Positions 49,185 to 60,060 of a stretch of 64,000 bases of DNA are shown piece after piece (position 1 is the stretch's first letter; every line of letters begins with the position of its first letter). Source of the stretch: Argentina anserina (Eukaryota > Streptophyta > Magnoliopsida > Rosales > Rosaceae); NCBI RefSeq assembly GCF_933775445.1, contig NC_065875.1, forward strand, positions 11,421,001 through 11,485,000, in the 5' to 3' direction. The notes beneath the pieces were generated by a model, which was given only the letters and a program-made list of their open reading frames with translations, was not told the DNA's origin and ran no database searches. A program made the position numbers and the translations under genes.

Positions 49185-50514
49185 TTTGAACACCAAAGTA
49201 TTTTAGTAGTAAGAATTACAATTTATCTCTGTCTGCTCATCCTACTTGAGTCTCTTTGACCCGACACAAACCAAGTAAAGGCCCAAGGCCAGAGCCCAGC
49301 TTAACTCACCATCGTCCAAGTTTGCAGGTAAACTCTCGAAAACAGGAGCAATCAATATCGGGAAACGCACAAATCGTTTCAGTTTGACCAATATTGCTGC
49401 AATAAATTCCGGACGCGATCTCCAAATCTGTATCTCTAATCTCAGCCCTTGAATCCCAGTTTCTTCTGCTATAAAACGAAACCCTAAGGAAAGAACACAC
49501 AACACTCTCTTCTACAGCCTCCAACCATGTATGTTCCATCTCCTCCTTCGAAACCCCTTAGGTTTCTTAAGTTTCATCTCCCAGATTTGCAAACTCAATA
49601 ACAAATTTTGAGTCTTAATCTACCCTCAAATGTGAGGTGGGAGTCTTATTCCACCCTCACATCCTCCCTTCTTTGTAGTTCAGCACTAGGGATCTGCCCT
49701 GCATTAAGAGTTGTTCCTAGTGAAGGATTACAAGTGAGAGAGGAAATGGCAGCCCTTCCTGCGGCCCGTTCATCATTGTTTAATCTCCGAGCATCAGGAA
49801 GCAGGCAGCCAAATTCAGGACCAGAGCCAATAGGTGCTTCATGCTCGTTATGTACCTCTTTTGATACGTGATGCAAGCTGTTGCATCTCCTATGTGCAAT
49901 ATCCTCAAATCTCCCTTCTTCAACGGAGTGCGGGGAGAAGTGTACAAATCAAGGCTCTGGATCCCTCATGCTACCACCAGTCTTCCAATTAGAACCTATG
50001 TTTGGCACCAAGCTGGTTCCAATTAGCCTTCAAATGGTGCAGCTTAATCTCAAGTTTCTCGTGGTGGTGGGATGAACAGGAGAAACCGCGAAGACCTGTC
50101 CACCTAGCATAGCTTGTTAAGGCTCATATGTAATAATATAGATATTGTGTAAAGTTTCTGGCCACAAAGCCATATGAATAAAACACAACTTGTTTCAAAA
50201 ACACGTGTATTGTTTTATTACTGCGCAACAAAAGTTACAACAAATTCTTGACCACAGGTATTGGTCCAATGCTGTTACAAAAATGCTGGAGCATAATGAG
50301 GAAACTCATAAAGTTTCAGAAACTCGAAATGTTAGTTTCAAAAATTTTCTGGTTCGCGACCGTTAGTAACACTCGTGACCATAAGTGCTACTCGCGAGCC
50401 TCAAAATTTTCTGGGCTCGCGACCGTTAAGTACTGATTATCCATGGTATTGCCCCCCTGTTTACGAGGTTGAAAGGATGAAAACCAAGGAAACACTAAGT
50501 CCGAACACCAGCTA
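49185..50514. other. Non-coding spacer between PMD gene and integrase in the Gypsy element
   Basis: Tail-to-tail spacer: the PMD gene ends from the left and pol from the right. Short open frames exist but show no domain. Contains repeated words with ctcgcgacc/ctcgcgagc. Confidence 0.45.
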
Positions 50515-51869
50515 CTTTGCTTGCACCTCTGCCGGTGGATCTTCATACTCCCAAACACTAGAAAAGTACTTCTTAAGATGGCGACTATTCGTGGGATTTC
50601 TGTGAACATTCCCATCAGTGTCGCGAAGGTAGTAAGCGCCTTTGCCTATTACTCGATCAATCATAAAAGGGCCTTTCTATTTAGCAGACCATTTACCACG
50701 ACCATCAACTCGCTCACCTTAGCGCAAACAAGCTTTCCACACCAAGTCACCAACGCCAAAGCTGCGTCCTCTCGTGCGTTTGTCATATAGCCGTGCTATC
50801 TTCTGCTTTTCTGCCATAAGGCTGTCAAGAGCTTCCATCCGGCGAGAATCCAAGTCTTCATGTTCTTGATACATAGCCTGGACATAGTCTTCGCCAATCA
50901 ACTGGTGCTGCTCGCGAACCCTCAGCGACTGAACATTAATCTCAATAGGAAGTACTGCATCATGTCCATACATCAAGGCATAAGGTGTAGTAGCGGTTGG
51001 AGTTCTTTGGGAAGTTCGTTAAGCCCATAATGTGTGATCCAACTCGGTATGCCAAGAGCGCGGATTTGCATCCAACATTCGTTTAAGGATAGACATAATC
51101 ACGTGGTTGCTAGCTTCTGCTTGGCCATTCGATTGAGCATAATAAGGACTGGAATGCAGAAACTTGATCCCATAGCCAGCTAAGAACTTCTGAGTCCTTT
51201 CAGCCATGAAACCTGCCCCCCTGTTTGCTACCAAACACTCTGGAATGCCATACCTGGTGATAATATATTTGAAGATAAAGTCAGTGATCACCTCTGAAGA
51301 TGTCGTCTTGACTGGTATAGCCTCGACCCACTTGGTGAAGAAATCTGTAGCCAATAGAATGTGTTTGTGCTGTAAGGAAGAATTTGGATGAATCTCCCCA
51401 ATAAAGTCTAAAGCCCAACCGCGACCTGGCCAAGGTTTAATTATTGGTTGCAGAGGAACGTCTGGCACATGCTGGACTGGCCCATGCATTTGACATTCGA
51501 TGCAACCTTGCGCAAAGCTGATGCAGTCCTTGAGCATGGTAGGCCAATAGAAACCATATCGGCGAATGAGCTATCTCATCTTTGGACCAACTTGGTGAGA
51601 ACCACAATTGCCACAATGAACCTCTCGCAAGCACCTCTTAGCCTAAGCTCCATAGATGCATCGTAGGTATAAGCCGTCTTCTGCCCTGCGCAATAGTTCA
51701 CCGCCTCGAAGGATGTAGTTAGTCGCAAAATATCTAACCCTCTTGTCCACCGGTGCAGAAGGATCAGTGAGGTACTGGATAATCGGTTGTCGCCAATCTA
51801 CATCAATAGTGTTGATAACATCAACCAACCATTCATCGTTAACTTCTTTCCTTGCCATAAAGGAAGGTA
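50515..51869 (-). pseudogene. Gypsy integrase, inactive
   Basis: From high to low coordinates: the link from RNase H (KEVNDEWLVDVINTIDVDW), zinc-finger remnants with CIECQMHGPVQH, the catalytic core with WALDFIGEI (first Asp), LVANRGAGF (second Asp site, here Asn) and NGQAEASN (Glu), then LMYGHDAVLPIEIN, and the C-terminal GPFMIDRVIGKGAYYL and NSRHLKKYF. In-frame stops: a TAG in the zinc-finger region (about 51571), a TAA after HTLWA (51019-51021) and a TAG before KGPFMI (about 50680). Integrase joins retroelement DNA to the host genome; with a mutated catalytic Asp and three stops this one cannot. Confidence 0.85.
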
Positions 51870-51874
51870 ATGTG

Positions 51875-52369
51875 TGTGGGGAATCGGTCAACAAGTTAGT
51901 CAGAGAAACAGTTTAAGCACAACAAACCAAGAGAAACAACCACAAAGAAAAGAACACAAGAACACAGATTTAAGGTGGTTCAGCAAATAGCTTTGCCTAC
52001 ATCTACCGAACAGGAACACACACTTCCACTATATTAATAATGGGTACACAAGAAAGACTAATAAAACAAGGACTCTCTTCTCTTCCTATGTTTCTCCTCT
52101 CTTCCCTCTCTCACCCTCTAACCGAGAATGGAACACACTATGCTCTTTGTCTCTGTGATGCCTAAACCTAGAGCATAACCCCTCCTTATATAGCCATAAG
52201 GACAAACATATTTCCTCACCAAATAGGAATCCTATTCCTAATAGTGGTAGGCTATAAAGCCTCCTCCTTCTACAAGTAAACCATCATCAATAAGGATTCT
52301 CTATCCTTACCGGAACATCATACTCTAAGAAACCATCTTAGGAAAAACACATGGGCTGGAAACCCAACA
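51875..52369 (-). mobile_element. Nested solo LTR, 495 bp
   Basis: Inserted in the RNase H-integrase linker: on the plus strand it starts tgtggggaatcgg and ends gaaacccaaca, flanked by the 5-bp duplication atgtg (51870-51874, 52370-52374). The minus strand begins tgttgggtttcc with a TATA-like region near 52180-52190 (plus strand ttatatagcc). Without it the pol reading frame on either side becomes continuous. No internal domain, so it is a solo LTR left by recombination. Strand is inferred from the TATA box. Confidence 0.85.
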
Positions 52370-52374
52370 ATGTG

Positions 52375-52760
52375 CGTCTCTGAACTTTCAGAATCCTCTC
52401 GCGAACGCCATCTGCCAAGTGAATGCCAGTAGCCAACTGTGCCAATTCATTGGCAGCGAAATTTCGTTCCCTAGGAATATAATCAAGCACCACGTCTGCA
52501 AATTGGTCTAACAATTCCGATGCTCGCTCCCAAAAATGGAGTAATGTAAAATTGTCGCACTTGTAGACACCCTTGAGCTAGTTAATGACGAAGAGTGAAT
52601 CACCTAATACCTCCACCTTGTTTACTTCCAGATCAAGCAAAAGTTACAGGCCAATAATGATTGCCTCATATTCCGCTTGATTGCCTCAGCATTTCTTGGT
52701 GTAGAGTAGAAGGGATGCAGTAAGCTCTATGTATCCAATCCCTGCCAAGTATGATGTTGT
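52375..52760 (-). pseudogene. Gypsy RNase H domain, decayed
   Basis: Minus-strand blocks NQAEYEAIIIGL, DLEVNKVEVLGDS and LDYIPRERNFAANELAQLA show the archaeal-type RNase H fold typical of Tat elements (acidic residues at AEYEA and the D of GDS; the final RERN...AxELA). A TAA after IIIGL and a TAG after SLFVIN interrupt it. It starts almost directly after the protease, where reverse transcriptase should be. Confidence 0.75.
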
Positions 52761-52791
52761 ACGGAGCGGTGCAATCTGTAACGAAGAATGT

Positions 52792-53226
52792 TTAGAACAG
52801 CTCAGAAGGTCCTATCTTGACTTTGAGGATCAACACTCCCAAGGTCTTAGTTAAGTTGCCAGCAAAACTCCTGACCTTAAGATTGCTACTGAGAACCTTC
52901 TCCTTTGCAATGTCAAGTGCTTCAACTGTCTTTACTGTAATAATGCTAACTGCTGCACCGCTATCGACGAGGATTTTGTTCACTCTCTTACCTTCCATCT
53001 CAGCTGATATATATAAGGGTTTAATGTGCTGAGTCATGGTAGCTGTAGGCTTTGTGAACATCATAAAGAATCTTTGGAGCTCTGTCATCGTGTGAGATTT
53101 AGAAGCTTCCTCTTTTCTCGTGTCTTTATCAACAGTTGGCACCTCTGTAGAAGACAACTCTGCATTTGTACCCACCTCCTGGGCATGTGTCTCACCTCCG
53201 AGGACAAAGTGAACACCATGTTGCAA
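52792..53226 (-). pseudogene. Gypsy aspartic protease region
   Basis: The 144-codon frame has the retroviral-type protease signature ILVDSGAAVSIITV (active-site DSG) and VLILKVKIG near its end. It is preceded by an acidic, Pro-rich linker (53660-53085 in another frame: VPEVVEAAAVVTPPK, GYDEEMTATPDC), so a frameshift separates them. The domain is truncated after FSELF-like sequence at 52792 and joins RNase H. Confidence 0.75.
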
Positions 53227-54310
53227 CTAGGAACAATATCTAGCCCCGGTATTCCTTCCTCGACGCTATCTTCATGACAAAGGTTAAACATGTTGCAGTC
53301 TGGGGTAGCTGTCATTTCTTCATCATAACCTTCCTCAAGCTCGTCCTCTGGATCAGAACATTCTAACCCTTGCTCATTACAACCTGGTTCTCCCATATTG
53401 TCGTCCGGAATTGACCCAGTTGGTGTTCGCGAGGGAAACTTGTTTCTGAGATACTCCGTTAGCAAAATCTCCTGATGGGCCTTTGGAGGAGTAACCACTG
53501 CCGCAGCCTCAACTACCTCTGGAACCACAAGTGTTGGTTCTTTTACTGTTGGAACCACTGGTGCTGGTTCTTTGATCTTCAGCTTCCATTCAAATTGTGG
53601 CTTAATTTTCTCTGGACCTGGTTCCTGGTGGCCTAGCTTACTTACAGACCTTTTTGGCACCCATTTAGATTGCGCAGGTTGTGCAACATTACTTTGCTGT
53701 TATTTCTGCTGAATAGAAACACCATGTACGTGATGTCTGCTTGTTGCTCTGCCGTCGGTAGACGCGTAAGACAACCTATCATGGATTGAAACTCTTCGTT
53801 TAGGAGCAGTTTCCATTGGTCGTTCGATTCGATTATGAACGCTTTCCCTGGGGTATGGCTCATTCCTGTGATTATCATTCCGACGAATGTGCACGTATGG
53901 CTTTAGACTAAGTTTTTCAATTGTCTCTCGCAACAGCCAAGGTGGTTGTTCTAGCTGGTCGCGAGAGAGTTCTCCTTTATTATACGCATCTAACATTCGC
54001 TTGGCCCATCCCCATCTTTCCTGTACGTTCCTCTTCTAAGTTTTTGTAGCTTCCATAGCTCTTCCATGCTCCTGAACGTACCAAACATCCGGTTTTAATG
54101 ACCTCGGTGCAGGCGGTATGCATGGCCGTTGTAGCGCCTCGCGCGAAGCTTGAGTTTCCGGCATATTCGCCCCAACTCACTGCCCTCCAAGAACGTTCGC
54201 GACCCCACCAAGAATTACACCATTGACACTGTAGGGAAGGGATCAATATCTACCCAAGCTGCAGCTCTTTCAGTGTCTACCCCAAGCATGCCTTTGTTAA
54301 TCCAGGTCTG

Positions 54311-55960
54311 CAATTAATCCTTGTGCTTAACACAATTAGCTGTGTGGTGATTGAACAAGTTGTGGAACTTGCAGTACTTCTTCCTTTCTATCTGCGCTGC
54401 GGTAGGCATTGCAGTATCATGCTTCACTCTTCCACTCGCGAACAATTCATCCAGAATTTCCGGAGCCTTGTGAGCGTTGTAGGTATACGAGTCGTACTTG
54501 GGCTTGGTGAATGCTGCTGTAGAAATCTTGACAGGGTCCCTGGACATCTTCAAAGCCTTAGACTTCAATGCTTGTCTTCCAGCTATCTCTACGGCAGCCA
54601 CTTCATCATCTACCTCTTCGACCCACTGCTCTTCGTATGGATACAGTGTGTAGAAAAGATCTATATGCGAGTAGATAGTGGAAACCCTCTTAGTTCCGGA
54701 AGGAACTGCATAGCGTGGTTTCAAAGTTCCAGGGTGATAGGAAACAGGCGGACATTTTGGAACTGTGGCATTGTCCTCCATCTCCCTGAGGAACACTTGG
54801 TAGGAGTCTACCTTGTTCATTAAATCTGCCATGCTATAAAAGTAGGCATCATGATGTTTGACCCGCTGACGGGTCTCCAAACCCTTTATAGCAATGTGAA
54901 TGGCATCCTATTCCGTGAGCGGTGTTCTGCACTTTGCTTGCTGAACCTTGAACCTCTTCAGGAACTCCACTGCCGACTCCATTGGCTGTTGATACATGGA
55001 AGTCAAAGATGACAAATCCACTTCAGGCTCAACACTTCCAAAAGTCGTTTTAAACATTGTTTCGAGCATGGACCAATCTGTAATGAACCTTGGTGCTAAC
55101 TTGGAGAACCAAGATAGCGCCGGTCCTAACAGAGATGAACCGAAAGCCCTCATCTTGAAGACTGGATCAGATGCATATGGCCCGCAATCGCTGTGGAAAC
55201 GCGAGATATGCTCAACTGCATTCTCGGAACACTCTCCTGAGAAAGTCTAGAACTTGATTGGTCGATAACCCGAGGGCCAAGGGTATGCTGTCACCCATTC
55301 CGGGAATGGACTTGTATAAGATATGTTCGCGGCAGCATGACCATGAATGGTCCTCACACTCTCCTGGATCATCTTCTGAACCTGCTCCTTGGTAAGGATC
55401 TGACCCTCTTCTACTTCTTGCTCAGGCTCTTCTCGATGCTCCTCTCGTCGCTCGCGACGGAACTGGTGTTGACGCTTTTGTCTTCTGTCTGGTTGAAAAA
55501 GTGCCAATGCCCTTTGTAATGCCTCAACCTCGGGTGTGTTCGACCGTCTTGAACTTCCAAACGTGAACTTTCCCTTTTTAGCCTTCGTCTTCTTCTTCCT
55601 TGCGAGTTTGACAAGCTCAACCTCTGACTTGTCAGCCTCATTACCTCTGGCCTCATCCTCTTCACCACCGTCGTCGTTACCGGCACTATCTTTCTTGTTG
55701 GACCTAGCCTTTTTTGTGGTATTAGGCTTGTCATGGTTTTGTTTCTCGTAAAGCCCGGCGACAGTCCGTTGGATTCCCAACGCTTCTTCAATTTGCTTGA
55801 ATCGTTCATCCTGGCCTGCAAACTCTAAGCGAGCATTGTTTGCGTGCTCGTTAGCACCCAAAACCAGCTTCTTCAATCTGTCGTTGGTCTCAACCTGACG
55901 CTGACCCTGTGTCGACTGTAGTTGCGACACATTATCCAACGTTCTCTCAACCGCAGTCAT
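54311..55960 (-). pseudogene. Gypsy gag (capsid and nucleocapsid)
   Basis: The open frame from 55960 begins MTAVERTLDNVSQLQS, with a coiled-coil-like N-terminus, a Lys/Arg/Glu-rich stretch, then capsid motifs FGSSLLGPALSWFSKLAP and EFLKRFKVQQAKCRT, and near 54340 a nucleocapsid knuckle YCKFHNLFNHHTANC. Only two TAG codons (about 55247 and 54908) interrupt a frame that is otherwise open for over 1.6 kb. Gag packages the element RNA into particles. Its relative integrity compared with pol suggests only moderate age. Confidence 0.8.
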
Positions 55961-56175
55961 TCGATCGCCGAATTACTCCTCCAACGACTTGACTACCTTC
56001 GTCAACTCCTTGAAAGCTAGTTGCACGTCTTTCGGTGTCGCCATCACTCCAAATGCAGTAATGCCTCAACCGTCGATAAACCTCTACAAGTCGCTGTGTT
56101 GTGAGGAACACATTGTGAGTGCTCTGGTTTCGAGCAAGGGGGATATCCTCGCGAGTAAGGATTCTGGCTTGCTAT

Positions 56176-56204
56176 CTTGACACGGTCCCACTGGGCATGC
56201 CAAA
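56176..56204 (-). promoter_or_regulatory. Primer-binding region of the Gypsy element
   Basis: On the minus strand, tttggcatgcccagtgggac follows the 5' LTR. This word is typical next to the LTR in Tat-like plant elements; the exact tRNA was not identified. Confidence 0.55.
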
Positions 56205-57028
56205 TGTTCGAGCTGGAAAAAAGCTCCTCAGAGAACAATCAGTAAGCCTCGGTGTCGAACCCTAGATGGTTCTAACCTTCGTTCTCTGTTGTTTCTGGCG
56301 TGCCAGTACCTTTAAGTTTGGTACAACTCTTGCTTTGTTTGACAATGATTGCGCTTACGTACTGTCTTCTTCTCAAACGATTGCTCCGCAGTTGCTGATA
56401 AACCGCTGAAGTTCGAATGACCTATACACAACCGAAGTTATTAGGTACCTTTCACTCCACCTCAAGTAGATGGCCGATCTTACTTAAGACCACTTGGAGA
56501 AAAGCAGAGCTTATAATGTGTCATTAATAGCGAGACTCTCTCGCTGTAGGGAATTGCTGACTATTGCAGACTTTTGTGTTTGCTAGAAGCTAGGCTAGTG
56601 ACTCGATGGACTTGACTCTAGTTGCCGAGGTTAATCGGACTTGTTTGCTACATGCACCGCGAGGCGTATATCTAGGTAGCTCCGCTCCGATGGGAGACTT
56701 GGTTGCCGAAGCTAATCGGACTTTTACTCTGTGGAAATATTTGACTATGCGGTTGCGCGATAGTTTGTTTGACGTTGTGTGTGTTATTCTGCACATTCGA
56801 CTCCTTTATATAGAGAACACAAATTGTTCTTTCTTGCGGATCAAGTCTTGAGAACCTCCTAGTTAATTTAGATTCACCTTCCTTATTCAACTCAAATTCT
56901 ATACAGCATTAGTCCCCTAAATCTATTCCAATACGGCATGTAATCTTACTCTATGATAGATTTTCCCCAATAACCGGTCCACGAGTCTAAAAGTAGATAA
57001 TACCGGAGTATTATTTTAGGTCCAAACA
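56205..57028 (-). repeat. 5' LTR of the Gypsy element
   Basis: 824 bp starting tgttcgagctgg (plus strand) and ending ggtccaaaca. The minus strand is the promoter strand; a TATA-like tctatataaagg lies at 56806-56817. Confidence 0.88.
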
Positions 57029-57450
57029 CCCCATTAGCAACAAACTCCGGGTCCCCCCCCCCGGGACATTAGCTTAATTTACAAGTCTCACCTCTTTTGA
57101 GTTACATGACCTCATTAAGCAATTGATCAACATTTGTTTTCCTCTTTATCTCTCGTCTTCCTTTTTTAAGAAACCAAAAAAATTAAACCAAAACAGTTGC
57201 ACTCAATATAATTCCGGCCATATGCCCATGCCATAAACATCAGGACGAACAAGAACATATATAATCAAGCAGAACAAAGGTATAATAGAATAAGTACGAG
57301 TTGTGGGGCGGGTGAAGCAATTAAGCAAATGCATTATTCAATTACATTATATTCTTGTCCTTGTTCTTGTTCATTTTATATACATATAGATATCTGTGAT
57401 ATTATACATGCATATAGTACGTTGGTTATATACATATATAGATTTCTATG
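57029..57450. other. Flank between Gypsy element and germin-like gene
   Basis: Contains a poly-C run within a gc-rich inverted word (gtcccc...ggggac-like) at about 57050-57066, then AT-rich sequence that should include the germin-like gene's 3' UTR. Confidence 0.5.
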
Positions 57451-57533
57451 ATACATATTAGTTGGTGCCCCCAAGAAGACGCTTAAGTTTCTGAATCTGA
57501 ACGGTATCAAGTAAAGTAGTCTTGGCTATAATT

Positions 57534-58073
57534 TCAGTTGGTAAGTTGTTTCGAAACAGAGCCGTCTCCAGGGTTTGCACTACTGAAGCTGGCATATGCA
57601 AGAGCTGGAGTACGACCCACATTCACCAGGAAATGAAACAAACCTTGAGGAATGACCATAGTGTCACCCTTGTTCAGAGTCTTTGCATAAGGCTTGTCAT
57701 TAGAGGCAATGAACCCGGCAAGAACTGTTCCTTCGAAAAGGATGACAAGCTCTGTAGCGTCAGGGTGTGAGTGAATCGGGACAACTCCACCCACAGCAAA
57801 ATCTGCACGAATCAGTGAGACGCCAAGGCCATTGAGACCGGGAAAGTTGACAGCAAATGCAGCAGAGAGTCCGATTTTGTTGATACTTGAGATATTACCA
57901 GCAACTCTTAGGCCAGAAAACACGAAATCATCCGCCGTAACCTTTGTGGGATCTTTGCAAGCGTACCCTGCAGGGCTTTGAGGAGCTGCATAATCTGCAA
58001 CACAGAAGTCTTGCATAGCAGCATAGGAACTGGAGAGTATGAGAGAAAATACGAAGAAGACACAGGATATCAT
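57534..58073 (-). CDS. Germin-like protein (ABP19/20 type) with frameshifted C-terminus
   Basis: About 180 residues. The likely start is MISCVFFVFSLILSSSYAA, a signal peptide (58073; an in-frame ATG also occurs at 58100). QDFCVADYAAPQ and the second Cys form the usual N-terminal disulfide. The cupin core has the metal ligands in HSHPDATELVILFEG (H, H, E) and PQGLFHFLVN (third H). After SSANPG the frame changes and ends at a stop at 57534. The expected tail is still present in another frame at about 57575-57449 (NNLPTEIIAKTTLLD and KLKRLLGG), so a small deletion of about 16 bases caused the shift. Germin-like proteins are secreted, Mn-binding cell-wall proteins, several with superoxide dismutase activity. 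The loss of the C-terminal ~30 residues may or may not abolish function; it may be a recent pseudogene. Confidence 0.75.
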   Translation of the reverse strand: MISCVFFVFSLILSSSYAAMQDFCVADYAAPQSPAGYACKDPTKVTADDFVFSGLRVAGNISSINKIGLSAAFAVNFPGLNGLGVSLIRADFAVGGVVPIHSHPDATELVILFEGTVLAGFIASNDKPYAKTLNKGDTMVIPQGLFHFLVNVGRTPALAYASFSSANPGDGSVSKQLTN

Positions 58074-58149
58074 CTTCAAATATAATGATAAACATAACAA
58101 TTATGCTGTGTAACTTTGTAGACACATAAAATGTAATGAAGTAAATCAT

Positions 58150-59077
58150 CTTTATTAAATGATTAAATCAACCAAGAGCCTGATAAAATTGCACACGTAG
58201 CCCAAAAGTCAACAAAATTGGTGCAGATCCAAATAAAACTCGTGTCATCACATAAACAGATTATCGTAATCAAAACTACGTGATTCCGACTTATATCGAA
58301 AATTGAATGTTATTGACGATTCGAAATGGTAATCGAACATTTGATTAAATTAATAAATTTCTTAACGGTTATAATTAAGTCAATTATTTTCTGTTTAATT
58401 TAGTTATGAGAATAACTAATTTTAAATTAATCAGAAAATACATATTGATATAATTATACAATTAAAGAAATTTATTATTTTTAGTGTCATTAAAATATTC
58501 TATAAAATATAAACCTTGACACTATTAATACCCCCTTCAACATGAAGAGAATGGACTTGAGAAGAAGAGAGAAAATCACATGAGTAAGATCATTCTCGAC
58601 AAATCCTGAAGTCTCCCAAGTCCACGAAGAATCATCAAGCTTCCGAATCGATCGTTCTTCACCAAATCCAAACTCAAGTCCACGAAGAATCATCAAGCTA
58701 TCAAATCGATCGTTCTTCATCAAATCCAAATCCAAATCAAACTCAAATTCTCAAGATCAAGTGCACGTCACCCTTGAGCCAAGTTACATACGGAGATAGA
58801 ATCAGAGGTGTTCACAAAGATTGTAACCCCGCGCTTGATTATAAATAAATCACATTTTATTTGTACACGTGTCTGCACTCTTGTTTGTTTTCAAATTCCC
58901 GTTCTACAAACTTATATATGTATTCCTTCTTTGGTCGAGTTAGGTGTCTTGGTCGATCACCAGATACATACACCTAATACTGACTTTAATAGTAAAGGTT
59001 GGCCGCCTGTAGGGCCTAAACTATTACTAAACGGTCTTCCTTATCTTACCACCATCTATTAGCTCGCTTACAAATAT
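58150..59077. other. Gene-free stretch with a 58-bp tandem duplication
   Basis: At 58618-58733 a 58-bp unit (aagtccacgaagaatcatca...) occurs twice with few changes. The rest is AT-rich, and no coding sequence is recognised. Its left part should include the germin-like promoter. Confidence 0.6.
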
Positions 59078-59736
59078 CAATATTTTAAAAAACGAGACTG
59101 AGGCGCGCCTCAAGGCGTAAAAGGCGCAAGGTGTAAAAGACGCAAGGCGCAAGGCGTATGTTAAAAGGCCTTAACCTTAGTTGCCTAGGCGCGAAAGGCG
59201 AAGGCCTCAAAAAACAATTAGTTCAAGATTTTTTTTTTGATCGAATAGATAATTTTTTTTATTTAAAAACTATTTTTTTAGACTTGGTTTTTTAGGTTTT
59301 GAGATTGAGACTTTAGAAAGACCACCTCTACCAATCCCCTCAACCAAACCTATGTTGGTGTTGGAGGTGATGGTGATGATGACATTTGGATGATGATTTA
59401 AATGATGATATTCTAATTGATGATGATGACGATTTTGAAGCTTGAAGTTAGTTCATACATTGTTTTTGTTTTTTAATATTTCAAGACTAGTTAGTACTTT
59501 AATATTTTGGATTTATGTTATGCAAGGTGATTTGATTAATTTCATGGTTTTGATATATATATTTGTTATGAAGAAATAACCATTTATTATGTCTATTTTA
59601 GTTACAAATCATGTTATATATAAGACTACATATAAAACTAATGAATGCACAAGTATATGAATTCACACATAAGGCTTACGCTTGGTAAACCTCTTCCAAA
59701 AATACCTCGGTTAAGTCTTAACATTTTAAAACATTG
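59078..59736. mobile_element. Non-autonomous hAT-type element, 659 bp
   Basis: Ends are inverted copies: caatattttaaaa at the left and ttttaaaacattg at the right. The flanks acaaatat (59070-59077) and acaagtat (59737-59744) are an 8-bp duplication with one difference, the length made by hAT transposases. Next to the left end is a ggcgcaaggcg-rich block (59100-59210). Near the right half a short Asp-rich frame (DDLNDDILIDDDDDFEA then stop, plus strand, about 59394-59446) resembles the acidic C-terminus of a hAT transposase. Confidence 0.75.
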
Positions 59737-60021
59737 ACAAGTATATACATGAATTTTCAACAAGCTTGTTCAATCATATCTAGAACGTCTACCTTGTCAT
59801 AATATACATGCATGCGGATTAGTACATATGTATACGTACGTATATTGATTACCACAATCAATTTTTTTTTGCAAGTAGAGACATGCATTATTTAGTTTAT
59901 TATACGCACACGATTTCTATGCTAGCTGTTCTTCTTGGCAACAGAAGTATACCCTTACGCTGCCCATGGCAGCCTCCAATATATGCAAGTTGCTAAGTAA
60001 GTAACTTTTCATAATTAATCT

Positions 60022-60023
<2 letters not shown>

Positions 60024-60057
<34 letters not shown>
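60024..60057. repeat. (AT)n microsatellite
   Basis: About 17 AT units. Confidence 0.9.

Positions 60058-60060
<3 letters not shown>

Larger units (their letters stand above)
44584..57028 (-). mobile_element. Ty3/Gypsy (Tat-like) LTR retrotransposon with antisense PMD gene, 12.4 kb
   Basis: LTRs at 44584-45427 and 56205-57028 are near copies. Reading from the right LTR on the minus strand, the order is primer-binding region, gag, protease, RNase H, integrase, a plus-strand plant-mobile-domain gene, polypurine tract, left LTR. Reverse transcriptase is not found between protease and RNase H, so an internal deletion is likely. Gag with a C/H-rich knuckle, the RNase H and integrase signatures and the position of the extra antisense gene fit the Tat lineage, where additional ORFs are known. 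No clear 5-bp target duplication is visible. Several in-frame stops, mostly TAG, mark it as inactive. A 495-bp solo LTR is inserted at 51875-52369. Confidence 0.88.
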
